This document shows positions 1-7,721 of a stretch of 64,000 nucleotides of DNA, one piece after another (positions within the stretch are counted from its first letter, which is position 1; each line of letters opens with the position of its first letter). Where the stretch lies: contig NZ_JAUSQX010000001.1 in the NCBI RefSeq assembly GCF_030811535.1, forward strand, positions 1,612,001-1,676,000. The letters are read 5' to 3'. The DNA is from Trueperella bonasi (lineage in GTDB: Bacteria; Actinomycetota; Actinomycetes; Actinomycetales; Actinomycetaceae). Both the position numbers and the translations under genes were made by a program. Below the pieces are notes generated by a model that saw nothing but the letters and a program-made list of their open reading frames with translations, ran no database searches and was not told the DNA's origin.

Positions 1-1
1 G

Positions 2-1312
2 GTACTGCTTGAAGTGCAGGCTGTTTTAGTGCAGCTTGATGACTCTGCGAACATTCTTGGCGATCGCGTGAGAGATCCGTACGGCTTGATTCAAGGAGAT
101 AAGCCAGATGTGCGATTCTCTGCACTTCAAGCAAAGTACAACGATCTTCAAGGCTCACATGACAACGTCAGTGCAGAGATAGCCAAGCACTCTGCCAACA
201 AGGAATCTGCCATTGTGCTTCTGAAGAAGCACTGCTGCGCCGTAGATGGGGCAGGATGGAGCGAAGCCAAGAAGGCGCGTGACGATGCTGCCAAAGCCAA
301 ACAAACGGCGCAGGAAGCGGAAAGAGCTGCCAAGAAAAGCCTTGACAAACTTAAGAAACAAGTTTCAACTACTGCTGCGACTGCTGAATTCCTTGATAAA
401 GCCTTGTGCATGATCTTGGGTGACGGAAATTTGCGTGTCTCTGAAGGAGACACTGGTGAGGGGTATCGAATTACCCGCCAGGGTGAGAAAGCCATAGCTA
501 TGTCCGAAGGCGAGAAAAAGTTGGTTTCATTGCTCTACTTCTGTGCTGAGTTTTTGGCGGAGGATCGCAAACAGTCACTGAAAAATAGCGTGGTGATCTT
601 TGATGATTTGGGGTCCGAGCTAGACGAGGCAAGACTTCTTGCAGTGGATAGATTCATCTCCGGCCACTTCCAGAACCCGAAGCCTGCCTCGCTGGTGTAT
701 TTCACACACAGTCACACTTATCTAAAAATCCTACAATCTCGCCTTTCCGACAAGGCTGTTCCCAAGAAAAATGGCGAGGCTCCGAAAGCAGTATTCTACG
801 AGGTTTATAAGGACACTTTTGGATGCGTGGAGCAATCCACACGTTGCCGGCGATGGGATAACGACGCTGTGCGACTGACCAACGACTACTGGCTTTCATT
901 TTATATGGTGCTGCGAGCTTTTGAGGATTTGCAAGACGGCAATCCACCAGAGTTGGGAACCGGGAACTTCTGTCGCAAGGTGCTCGAGGGGTTCACCGAG
1001 TTCCGGGCGCCTAACAGCGATCAATTTGGTTCTCGCATCGATACTATTGTCGCCCAGGAGAAAATTTCGATGTCGCCCGCTTTGTCGAAAATCGTTAACA
1101 ACTTGTCTCATACCGATTTAAATAGATCTGGCGGTGTTTTGTCGAGGAATGAAGTTGAGCTTGCCGTGATTCAAACACTTAACTTTCTTCAAATCGTTGA
1201 CCCCAAGCATTTTCGCGCGCTACTGGTCAAATTCAGGGGCAAGGAGGGGGCAAAGAAGCTTGAATCGGATATATCGTTGCGCATCGATCGCGCAATCGCC
1301 ATCGACCTGTAG
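2..1312 (+). CDS. AAA_13-like ATPase, 3' part (5' end outside window)
   Basis: The reading frame is open to the left edge, so this is the C-terminal part of a longer protein; the GTG at 14 is internal. What is visible: a Lys/Ala/Glu-rich coiled-coil stretch (about residues 80-120 of the visible part), an ABC-type signature (MSEGEKKLVSLLYF), a Walker B (VVIFDDLGSELDE) and a switch-like segment (YFTHSHTYLKIL). This order matches SMC/Rad50-like AAA_13 ATPases, a class that includes RloC/PrrC-type anticodon-nuclease partners and other defence ATPases. The Walker A end and any N-terminal effector are not in the window, so the biological role cannot be assigned. Composition looks more A/T-rich than the housekeeping genes that follow. 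It lies just before a tRNA cluster, a common place for acquired genes. Confidence 0.75.
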   Translation, partial: VLLEVQAVLVQLDDSANILGDRVRDPYGLIQGDKPDVRFSALQAKYNDLQGSHDNVSAEIAKHSANKESAIVLLKKHCCAVDGAGWSEAKKARDDAAKAKQTAQEAERAAKKSLDKLKKQVSTTAATAEFLDKALCMILGDGNLRVSEGDTGEGYRITRQGEKAIAMSEGEKKLVSLLYFCAEFLAEDRKQSLKNSVVIFDDLGSELDEARLLAVDRFISGHFQNPKPASLVYFTHSHTYLKILQSRLSDKAVPKKNGEAPKAVFYEVYKDTFGCVEQSTRCRRWDNDAVRLTNDYWLSFYMVLRAFEDLQDGNPPELGTGNFCRKVLEGFTEFRAPNSDQFGSRIDTIVAQEKISMSPALSKIVNNLSHTDLNRSGGVLSRNEVELAVIQTLNFLQIVDPKHFRALLVKFRGKEGAKKLESDISLRIDRAIAIDL

Positions 1313-1331
1313 AACTGTTCCGCATAGCTGA

Positions 1332-1359
1332 GCCCGCCTCACCCGAGGGCGGGCATTTT
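1332..1359 (+). terminator. Intrinsic terminator of the AAA ATPase gene
   Basis: A perfect 7-bp G/C stem (GCCCGCC / GGCGGGC) with a 9-nt loop is followed by ATTTTC, 20 nt after the stop codon. Confidence 0.75.
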
Positions 1360-1384
1360 CATGCCCATAACTAGCCGTTGCTCA

Positions 1385-1471
1385 ACCCGCCAACGCTCTG
1401 ACTAGGGAAAACGTGAACTCGCCAACGCTCGCCGAAATTTAGATCCCCAAGGGCATACTCGCCAAACGGAA
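1385..1471. repeat. Short degenerate repeats with CGCCAA core
   Basis: Copies of a YCGCCRA core occur near 1387, 1420, 1430 and 1460 (CCCGCCAACGCTC, CTCGCCAACGCTC, CTCGCCGAAA, CTCGCCAAACGG). A TTTAGATCCCC string at 1438-1448 resembles the units of the 19-bp repeats at 1985-2034. There is no gene between 1313 and 1500. Confidence 0.5.
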
Positions 1472-1500
1472 CCCCGGCCTTATCAAATCCGAGGTCATAG

Positions 1501-1574
1501 TGGAGCGGGTGACGAGAATCGAACTCGCACTATCTGCTTGGAAGGCAGAGGCTCTACCATTGAGCTACACCCGC
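1501..1574 (-). tRNA. tRNA-Gly(TCC)
   Basis: On the minus strand a full cloverleaf can be folded: acceptor GCGGGTG/CACCCGC, D-arm AGCTCAATGGTAGAGC, anticodon loop CTTCCAA (anticodon TCC), T-arm with GTTCGATTC. The 3' CCA is encoded (TGG at 1501-1503 on the plus strand). Confidence 0.95.
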
Positions 1575-1705
1575 TTATCAGAACTTCTGACCAGATGAGT
1601 TTAGCAAGAAAGTTTTCATAACAAAAAACGCACTTGGTGATTTGGCGCTCATTGGCGTATTCCGGATTCGTGTAAGGCGCGTTCGTCAACTATGATGATC
1701 AGGCA

Positions 1706-1782
1706 CGGGGTATGGCGCAGTTTGGTAGCGCGTCCGCTTTGGGAGCGGAAGGCCGTAGGTTCAAATCCTGCTACCCCGACCA
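1706..1782 (+). tRNA. tRNA-Pro(TGG)
   Basis: Acceptor CGGGGTA/TACCCCG, D-arm GCGCAGTTTGGTAGCGC, anticodon stem TCCGC/GCGGA with loop TTTGGGA (anticodon TGG), T-loop GTTCAAATC and an encoded CCA at 1780-1782. Confidence 0.95.
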
Positions 1783-1790
1783 CCAGAAAA

Positions 1791-1828
1791 GCCCGGCAGG
1801 TCAACGAAAAGACCCGCCGGGCATTTTC
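1791..1828 (+). terminator. Intrinsic terminator of tRNA-Pro
   Basis: A 12-bp stem with one mismatch (GCCCGGCAGGTC / GACCCGCCGGGC) closes an AACGAAAA loop and is followed by ATTTTCG. It begins 8 nt after the tRNA 3' end. Confidence 0.8.
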
Positions 1829-1943
1829 GTGCCGAAGGGGTGGCCCCGCCATTTCCCCCGCCATTCAAAATACGTCTCGGCGGTACCGCTACGTAGAGCT
1901 TGTTCGCGGAGGTTGGTTTCGCTTCCGGGGGTTGGTGTTGCTT

Positions 1944-2034
1944 GGGGAGGTCGGTAAGCCACGGAAGCTCGGAAAAACGGTGGTTTACCGATCCCCATGA
2001 GACTTATCGATCTCCTTGGGCGTTATAGATCCCC
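1944..2034. repeat. 19-bp-period tandem repeats (TTAYMGATCYCC) plus an inverted copy
   Basis: TTACCGATCCCC at 1985, TTATCGATCTCC at 2004 and TTATAGATCCCC at 2023 are spaced exactly 19 bp. An inverted relative, TTACCGACCTCCCC, lies on the minus strand at 1957-1944. The conserved half alternates with a variable half. No coding gene lies in 1783-2116, and the repeats are not part of either flanking tRNA. Confidence 0.65.
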
Positions 2035-2077
2035 GCGGATGTAAGGATTCTCGGGTAGAGCTGTGTAATCCTGCATA

Positions 2078-2110
2078 CGAAAAGGGACCTCCGGAAAACC
2101 GGAAGCCCCC
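2078..2110 (-). terminator. Intrinsic terminator of tRNA-Glu
   Basis: Read on the minus strand, GGGGGCTTCCGG-TTTT-CCGGAGGTCCC forms an imperfect hairpin followed by TTTTCG, starting 7 nt downstream of the tRNA 3' end. Confidence 0.6.
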
Positions 2111-2116
2111 TGCTTG

Positions 2117-2189
2117 TACCCCGTACCGGATTTGAACCGGTGTTACCGCCGTGAGAGGGCGGCGTCCTAGGCCGCTAGACGAACGGGGC
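2117..2189 (-). tRNA. tRNA-Glu(CTC)
   Basis: Minus-strand cloverleaf: acceptor GCCCCGT/ACGGGGT, D-arm GTCTAGCGGCCTAGGAC, anticodon stem CCGCC/GGCGG with loop CTCTCAC (anticodon CTC), T-arm CCGGTTCAAATCCGG. The 3' CCA is not encoded, unlike the neighbouring tRNA-Gly and tRNA-Pro. Confidence 0.95.
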
Positions 2190-2335
2190 CTATTCGTGAT
2201 CGCTCACGAAACATAGATCCTACCGAATTGCTCCGGCTCAGGAAAGCTGGATCGACTATGACCTCGATAACGTTGGCTACTGTGGCAAGTGCGCGCTGCC
2301 GGACCGCATGGGTGGCGCGCACCCTGCAATCTACC

Positions 2336-2385
2336 TCCCGCGACACCTACATCATCGCGGCGAGAGTGGACTAAGTGTCGCGGGA
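2336..2385. repeat. Inverted repeat TCCCGCGACAC / GTGTCGCGGGA
   Basis: Perfect 11-bp arms at 2336-2346 and 2375-2385 are separated by 28 bp. The same GTGTCGCGGGA word recurs at 46665-46675. The stretch 2190-2675 contains no convincing gene; this repeat and a TATACT -10-like hexamer at 2627-2632 are what can be seen in it. Confidence 0.55.
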
Positions 2386-2675
2386 ACGAGCCACACGCCG
2401 CGGAGTGAAGAGGGACGAAAAGAATTGTGGCCCCGGATCTTCCCAGGGCCACGCCTCTTGCTGTGACGTCCATTCGAACTTTCCTTCTTCGCTCTAACGA
2501 ACGTGGTCTTACAAGCCTTCGCTCACTACCTCAAACAAATGCTTCTTCCATTAATTCTGGGCGTCTCGATGCCTTTTGGGCGCCGGTTGCCGTGAGTTGC
2601 CAAAGCGGTGCCGGTCTGGGCGTCTGTATACTCGAATCCATCAGTTTTATCTCGAGCTGCACGAACGAGGCGAGC

Positions 2676-3668
2676 ATGGGCGCGAACGAACGGGTGACGA
2701 TCTACGACGTTGCCCGCGCGGCTGGCGTTTCACCCTCCACGGTTTCCCGCACCCTCTCGCGTCCTGGCCGAGTAAGTGCAAGCACCGCCAAGAAAGTCCA
2801 TCAGGCGATCCAAGAACTGGGATACATCACCGCCCACAGCTCAGCACACGCTGAACGAGATACTCACACGATCGCGTTCTCAGTCCAGCGCCTTTCCAAC
2901 CCGATCTATGAAGAGATGCTCACGGGATTCCGGGAACGATTCGACGATAGCTACGTGCCCGTCGTCGTTGAATCCGAAGAGGATGCTGCCCGTGAGGCCG
3001 CGAATCTTCGCCGGATTTTACCGCAAATCGACGGTCTGATTCTCGCCTCTTCGCTACTCACCGACGCGCAGATCGCTAATCTACACAAGCAAATTCCGAT
3101 GATCCTCGTTCAGCGCCAGGTGAGCGGGATATCGTCCATCATGTTCGACGTGAACGTCGGGATCGCCCACCTCATCGAATTATTCGACCAACACCAGCAC
3201 GAGGAATTGCTCTACGTTTCAGGGCCAGAAAGGTCGTGGACGAGCGGTATGCGATGGCGCTCCATACAGGCCGCGGCCGGCGATCGAGGAATCAAAGTAT
3301 CGCGTACGAAACCGCTTGAGCCCAGCCCCAGCAGTGGATTTGACGCCGTGGAGCTTTGGCAAGAATCGAATGCCACGGGCGTGATCACCTTCAACGACTT
3401 GCAGGCAACCGGATTCTTGCAAGGCGTTGATCGCGCCGGCTTGGAAGTGCCTCGAGATGTTTCGTTAGCCTCGTTCGACAACTCAATCGCCGCGTTAATC
3501 GCCCAAGTGCCCTTGACTTCCGTGGGCGGCTCGAACGTGCGTGTGGGCTACCACGCGGCCGAGTTATTGAAGGAGCAAATGAAACGTAGGAATAACCAGC
3601 CGCGAGAGATTGTGCTTCCGATGAAACCGTACTTTAGAAAGTCGCTTGGGCTTGCGCCAAACAAGTAG
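2676..3668 (+). CDS. LacI-family transcriptional regulator
   Basis: A 330-residue protein with the usual LacI layout: a helix-turn-helix at about residues 8-28 (TIYDVARAAGVSPSTVSRTL), a hinge-helix region, then a periplasmic-binding-protein-like effector domain from about residue 60 (DTHTIAFSV) to the end. The start ATG at 2676 is chosen because the HTH begins seven residues later and GAGG lies 5 nt upstream; the frame is open further upstream but that part has no family similarity. A TATACT hexamer at 2627 could be the -10. The aldo/keto reductase gene follows after 29 bp on the same strand, so the regulator probably controls itself and that enzyme in response to a sugar-like ligand. The ligand cannot be read from the sequence. 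Confidence 0.9.
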   Translation: MGANERVTIYDVARAAGVSPSTVSRTLSRPGRVSASTAKKVHQAIQELGYITAHSSAHAERDTHTIAFSVQRLSNPIYEEMLTGFRERFDDSYVPVVVESEEDAAREAANLRRILPQIDGLILASSLLTDAQIANLHKQIPMILVQRQVSGISSIMFDVNVGIAHLIELFDQHQHEELLYVSGPERSWTSGMRWRSIQAAAGDRGIKVSRTKPLEPSPSSGFDAVELWQESNATGVITFNDLQATGFLQGVDRAGLEVPRDVSLASFDNSIAALIAQVPLTSVGGSNVRVGYHAAELLKEQMKRRNNQPREIVLPMKPYFRKSLGLAPNK

Positions 3669-3697
3669 CCTTGAGTGAGGATCACAGGGAGGATTCC

Positions 3698-4651
3698 ATG
3701 GAATACAGGCGCTTAGGTAAATCGGGCTTAGTCGTTTCGGTGCTCGGATACGGGGCCAATAATCTAGGCCGTGCGGGCACGAAGACGGCAGACCACGCCG
3801 GCGCGAATGCGATCGTCGGTACTGCCCTCGATGCCGGCATCAATTATTTTGATTCTGCTGACGTATATGGTGCCGAATACGGCATGTCTGAGACTTTATT
3901 GGGTAAGGCGCTCGGAAGTCGGCGCGATGAAGCGGTGATTGCCACCAAGTTTGGTATGCCGAAGTCGAAGCCGGGGGAGCGAATCGCGCGAGGTAGCCGG
4001 GCTTACATGCTGAAAACACTCGAAGCTTCGTTGACCCGGCTTGGCACTGATTACGTCGATCTGTATTACTATCACAGCCCCGATCCGTCGACCCCGCTCG
4101 AAGAGACGGTCGACGCGCTGGAAACCGCGGTAGAAGCTGGCAAAATCCGCTACTACGCGATCTCTAACATGGCCGGCTGGCAAACGGCAGCCACGGCAGA
4201 ATTGGCGAGCGCGGGCCGCCTGGTTGGCACCCAGAACCACTACAACCTCATCGACCGCCGGGCCGAGCTGGAGATTTTGCCTGCCGCCCGCCACTACGGT
4301 CTTGGCGTTATTCCATACTTCCCGCTGGCCGCTGGCCTATTGACGGGCAAGTACACGGACGCCAATCCGGGCGATGGCCGGCTCAAGGAAGGCGATCCGA
4401 AGATCGAGGCAGCGGATATGAACCAGCTGCGCGCCTACCGCGATTTTTGTGCCGAACGCGGCCTAGATCAGGCGCAAACTGCCATCGCTTGGCTGGCGCA
4501 CCAAGAACCGGTGGCCTCGATTATCGCGGGTGCCACGAAGCCGGAGCAGATTGAGTCAAACGCGAAAGCGGCCGAGATCAAGCTCGATGCTGCGGACCTT
4601 ACAGCGCTCGATGAGATTTTCCCTCCGGCCGAGCAAGTAGCACTCTTTTAG
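3698..4651 (+). CDS. Aldo/keto reductase
   Basis: A 317-residue NADPH-dependent oxidoreductase of the (beta/alpha)8 barrel family. The catalytic tetrad is visible: Asp52 and Tyr57 (FDSADVYG), Lys84 (ATKFG) and His125 (YYYHSPD). The N-terminal pattern LGKSGLVVSVLGYGANNLG is typical of the group that includes Kv-beta-like and YghZ/YhdN-like reductases. The start ATG at 3698 has GGGAGGA 5 nt upstream. It follows the LacI-type regulator with a 29-bp gap and is probably its co-transcribed target. The carbonyl substrate is unknown. The next gene (tig) begins 132 bp downstream. Confidence 0.9.
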   Translation: MEYRRLGKSGLVVSVLGYGANNLGRAGTKTADHAGANAIVGTALDAGINYFDSADVYGAEYGMSETLLGKALGSRRDEAVIATKFGMPKSKPGERIARGSRAYMLKTLEASLTRLGTDYVDLYYYHSPDPSTPLEETVDALETAVEAGKIRYYAISNMAGWQTAATAELASAGRLVGTQNHYNLIDRRAELEILPAARHYGLGVIPYFPLAAGLLTGKYTDANPGDGRLKEGDPKIEAADMNQLRAYRDFCAERGLDQAQTAIAWLAHQEPVASIIAGATKPEQIESNAKAAEIKLDAADLTALDEIFPPAEQVALF

Positions 4652-4783
4652 ATCTTTGTGGTTGCTCTCATGCTGGGCAATGGCAGGATAATCGCCACTT
4701 TGTTCTATTATTGAACGGTGTTGCGTACATGAGACGCGTATGGAAGTGACGGACGGCTTGCCGTCCCTAAACTCAGGAGAATT

Positions 4784-6358
4784 GTGAAGCAGAACGTAGA
4801 GCATTTGAGCGAAACTCGCGCCAAGTTGAGCGTCGAAGTATCCGCGAAAGACTTCGAGCCGGAGTATGACAAGGCCGCTAAGGAAATAGCCAAGCAGGTG
4901 GACATCCCGGGATTCCGCCGTGGTAAGGCTCCGCGCCGAGTACTCGAGTCCAAAGTTGGCCGCGGGTTCATAATCGAACAAGCCGTGAATGACAACCTTG
5001 ACCGGTACTATCAGGAGGCCGTGGCTGAGGCTGGCATCGTCCCGATGTCGCGCCCCGAGGTCGCAATCGACGAAGTGCCGAAGATGGCGGGCAAAGACGA
5101 CGAAAGCGCGCTGAAGTTCACCGTTGAGGTTGACGTTCGCCCGGAGATTTGGATGCCGAATCCGGCTGACTTTGAGGTTGAGGTTCCGGCAGTTGAGGTT
5201 ACCGACGACGACGTCCAGGCTGAGCTCGATGCCTTGCGTGAGCGGTTTTCCACGCTGACAAATGTTGACCGTGCCGCGAAGGAAGGCGATTACGTCAACA
5301 TTGACATGGTTGCCAAGATCGGTGACGAGAACGTCGACGACGTGGCGGGCGTTTCTTACCGGATCGGCGATAACACCATGCTTGAGGGCCAAGATGAGGC
5401 GCTGACGGGTGCGAAGGCGGACGACGTCGTCGAATTTAAAGCCAAGCTTGCAGGTGGCGAACACGAAGGCGAAGAAGCGGACGTGACGATCACCGTCCAC
5501 TCGGTGAAGGAATCGGTGCTGCCGGATGCGGACGATGATTTCGCGATGATGGCCTCGGAATTCGACACGATCGACGAGCTTAAGGAAGACCTGCGTGAGC
5601 AGGCGACGAAGGCGAAGGCGAACAGCCAGCTCTCTGGCGCTTACGACGCGCTTGTTTCCCAGCTGGTAGAGGCCTCGGACTTCCCGTTGCCGCAGGGTGT
5701 GATCGACGATGAGATCGCGAACCACTTGCGCAACGAGGGTCGGGAAGCCGACGACGAGCACGGCGAGGAAATCCGCCCAGACGTGGAGGAAGCACTGCGC
5801 AACCAGTTGCTGTTGGACACCTACGCCGAGGCTTTCAAAGTCGAAGTTTCCCAGCAGGAACTTCTCGACTTCTTGATCACCCAGGCCCAGATGTATGGCA
5901 TGGATCCGAACCAGTTCGTGCAGGCGGCAGCTCAAGCTGGTCAGATCAACGCGTTTGCGGGCGAGATGGCTCGCAATAAGGCAGTGATGGCTGCGCTGCG
6001 ATTGGCGAAGGTCAAGGATGAAAACGGAAACGTTGTGGACGTCGATGAGATCCTTGGTGAAAAGCCCGAGGGCGAGGTCGTCCCAGAGTTCACTGAGAAG
6101 CCGAAGAAGACGGCTAAGCCAAAGGCGGAGACGAAGCCGAAGGCGGCCAAGAAGGCTGAAGCGAAGCCAAAGAAGGCTGAAGAAAAGGCCGATGAGTTGG
6201 AAGAGAGCGCAAACGGCGAGTTCGATCCGTCTGCCCATACAGTCGGTGAGGTTCTCGAGTACGCTGAAAATGCCGACGACGCCGAGAAGGCTCGCGTCCT
6301 CGAGGCTGAGAAAGCTGGTAAGGCACGCAAGGGCATCGTTTCTAAGCTCGAGAGCTAG
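4784..6358 (+). CDS. tig: Trigger factor (ribosome-associated chaperone)
   Basis: Binds L23 at the ribosome exit tunnel and shields nascent chains. The ribosome-docking signature is at residues 43-50 (GFRRGKAP). An FKBP-type peptidyl-prolyl isomerase domain follows at about 160-245 and then the alpha-helical C-terminal cradle to about 425. The protein is 524 residues, roughly 90 longer than the E. coli form: residues about 430-485 are a Lys/Ala/Glu/Pro-rich linker, and the last 40 residues form a separate helical motif (TVGEVLEYAENAD ... AEKAGKARKG). GTG start at 4784 with CAGGAGA just upstream. A small hairpin (GGACGG-CTTG-CCGTCC) sits in the 5' leader at about 4751-4766. It is followed by a strong terminator, so it is probably monocistronic. 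Confidence 0.97.
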   Translation: MKQNVEHLSETRAKLSVEVSAKDFEPEYDKAAKEIAKQVDIPGFRRGKAPRRVLESKVGRGFIIEQAVNDNLDRYYQEAVAEAGIVPMSRPEVAIDEVPKMAGKDDESALKFTVEVDVRPEIWMPNPADFEVEVPAVEVTDDDVQAELDALRERFSTLTNVDRAAKEGDYVNIDMVAKIGDENVDDVAGVSYRIGDNTMLEGQDEALTGAKADDVVEFKAKLAGGEHEGEEADVTITVHSVKESVLPDADDDFAMMASEFDTIDELKEDLREQATKAKANSQLSGAYDALVSQLVEASDFPLPQGVIDDEIANHLRNEGREADDEHGEEIRPDVEEALRNQLLLDTYAEAFKVEVSQQELLDFLITQAQMYGMDPNQFVQAAAQAGQINAFAGEMARNKAVMAALRLAKVKDENGNVVDVDEILGEKPEGEVVPEFTEKPKKTAKPKAETKPKAAKKAEAKPKKAEEKADELEESANGEFDPSAHTVGEVLEYAENADDAEKARVLEAEKAGKARKGIVSKLES

Positions 6359-6376
6359 AAGCTCGAATTAGAACAG

Positions 6377-6420
6377 CGGTGCACCTACTCGTAGCAAGCG
6401 AGTAGGTGCACCGGTTTAAT
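6377..6420 (+). terminator. Strong intrinsic terminator of tig
   Basis: A perfect 15-bp stem (6377-6391 with 6399-6413, CGGTGCACCTACTCG and its complement) closes a 7-nt loop and is followed by GTTTAATT. The stem is largely symmetric and could also act on the opposite strand. Confidence 0.9.
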
Positions 6421-6519
6421 TGAGCGTGTTGTTGGGTCTTTCTTCATAGGGCTCCTTCACCAGTGCGTTACAACAGTTCATAGACTTCAAGAAGCGTTGC
6501 GGGCCTGCTGCGAGGTGCA

Positions 6520-6778
6520 GGTCTACTTGAGAGGGTGCGTATTTCTACTCGAAAAAATGCGTTTTTCGGCTCGAGCATCGATGTGAACGCTCAGATTCAT
6601 TACTTTTGTGCGTACCTCAATCTATTGGCAGGCCACGCCTACGACTTTGGGAGCGGACAACGGCGCTATTCCGCCCCAATTTCTCGGACTCCAAAGAATA
6701 TTCACTTGGCTAGCCAAGGATCCGTGAAAATAACATGACAGGAGCCGGGATTTGAGCGTGAGCGTCGATGGGAAGACA
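6520..6778 (+). repeat. Intergenic repeat element, copy A
   Basis: About 240 bp that match, in opposite orientation, the element at 12361-12580. Shared landmarks in order: GGTCTACTT, GGTGCGT, TCGAGCATCGATGTGAACGCTCA, CTTTTGTGCG/CTTTTACGC, CAGAATATTCA-like, GCTAGCCAA, CCGTGAAAAT, ATGACA, AGCCGGGAT. A second core (TTTGAGCGTGAGCGTCGAT) lies at 6751-6769. A 67-codon open frame across it has no ribosome site and is not called a gene. The rest of 6421-7070 shows no gene. Confidence 0.7.
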
Positions 6779-6927
6779 TACAGGGCCCGACTTTAAGCAT
6801 GCCGAGCGTAACGATACCGACTTTACGGTGTTAGACCGAAGACCCGATCTTCAGCCCCCAACCCTTTGACCATTAGTCCACTGATGTAACGGAGGCTCAG
6901 TGAGCATTACCAGCCTTCACTGCCTCA

Positions 6928-6951
6928 TGTGCCAACAGCGAAAATGGCACA
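6928..6951. promoter_or_regulatory. Inverted repeat TGTGCCA-N10-TGGCACA upstream of clpP1
   Basis: Perfect 7-bp arms with a 10-bp spacer, centred about 130 bp before the clpP1 start. Its size suits a dimeric regulator. It does not look like the ClgR-type site known for clpP genes of other Actinomycetota, so the protein that binds it is unknown. Confidence 0.35.
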
Positions 6952-7070
6952 AATACGGGAAGTAAATGGCCGGCTAATCGTTAGGATCGATTGAGTGAAA
7001 GGGCACGTGCCGAGCACAACGCACGCAAGCCCAAGGAGTTAGTCCAGCCCACAGGGGCGAAGGAGGGGGC

Positions 7071-7709
7071 ATGGAAATGCCACAAGCAGCGGTCGGCGGC
7101 CACAATCTTGGCCTGAGCGACTCGATTTATAACAGGCTCCTGAAGGAGCGCATTATCTGGCTTGGACATCAGGTCACCGATGAGCTCGCGAACATGATTT
7201 CTGCGCAGCTTTTGCTCTTGGCAGCTGAGGATCCTGACAAGGACATCTACCTGTACATCAATTCGCCCGGCGGATCTGTTACGGCCGGCATGGCAATTTT
7301 CGACACGATGCAGTACATCAAGCCCGATGTCGCAACGGTAGGCATGGGGCTTGCGGCATCGATGGGCCAGTTCTTGCTCACCGCTGGCGCGAAGGGCAAG
7401 CGCTACATCACCCCGCATACGCGCGTCCTCATGCATCAGCCGCTTGGCGGCGTGGGAGGCACAGCTACGGAAATCCGTATTAATGCTGACCTGATTATGC
7501 AAATGAAGCAGGAACTTTCGGAACTCAATGCCAAGCACACGGGCAAGTCGGTCGAGCAGATTCTCGAGGATTCTGATCGCGATAAGTGGTTCACTGCCAC
7601 CGAGGCGCTCGAATACGGTTTTGTTGACCACATCATCGAGCATTCCTCGTCCGTTGTGGGCGGTGGCGGAGTTGACCGCGGAGCCGCGACTCAAGGCGAA
7701 GAGAACTAG
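7071..7709 (+). CDS. clpP1: ATP-dependent Clp protease proteolytic subunit ClpP1
   Basis: Serine peptidase subunit (212 residues) of the ClpP1P2 barrel that degrades proteins fed by ClpX or ClpC. Catalytic triad: Ser97 (GLAASMGQF), His122 (MHQPLGG) and Asp171 (DSDRDKW). The substrate-binding strand YINSPGGSV and handle helix are intact. The ATG at 7071 has a purine-rich GGAGGGGG upstream. The gene is 12 bp from clpP2, whose ribosome site (AGGAGG) overlaps this stop codon, so the two are translationally coupled. The clpP1-clpP2-clpX order following tig is typical of Actinomycetota. Confidence 0.97.
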   Translation: MEMPQAAVGGHNLGLSDSIYNRLLKERIIWLGHQVTDELANMISAQLLLLAAEDPDKDIYLYINSPGGSVTAGMAIFDTMQYIKPDVATVGMGLAASMGQFLLTAGAKGKRYITPHTRVLMHQPLGGVGGTATEIRINADLIMQMKQELSELNAKHTGKSVEQILEDSDRDKWFTATEALEYGFVDHIIEHSSSVVGGGGVDRGAATQGEEN

Positions 7710-7721
7710 GAGGATAGAACA

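Noticed and set aside
1692-2000. Open frames across tRNA-Pro
   Set aside because: They overlap a clear tRNA and its terminator.
4556-6238. A 560-codon open frame antisense to trigger factor
   Set aside because: It lies opposite tig, has no family motif, and its Arg/Leu/His-rich composition is what reverse-frame reading of a Glu/Lys/Ala-rich gene gives.
6535-6738. A 67-codon frame similar to one at 12377-12565 (-)
   Set aside because: The similarity follows the intergenic repeat at the DNA level, neither frame has a ribosome site, and the reading ends differ. It is noted as a repeat, not a gene.
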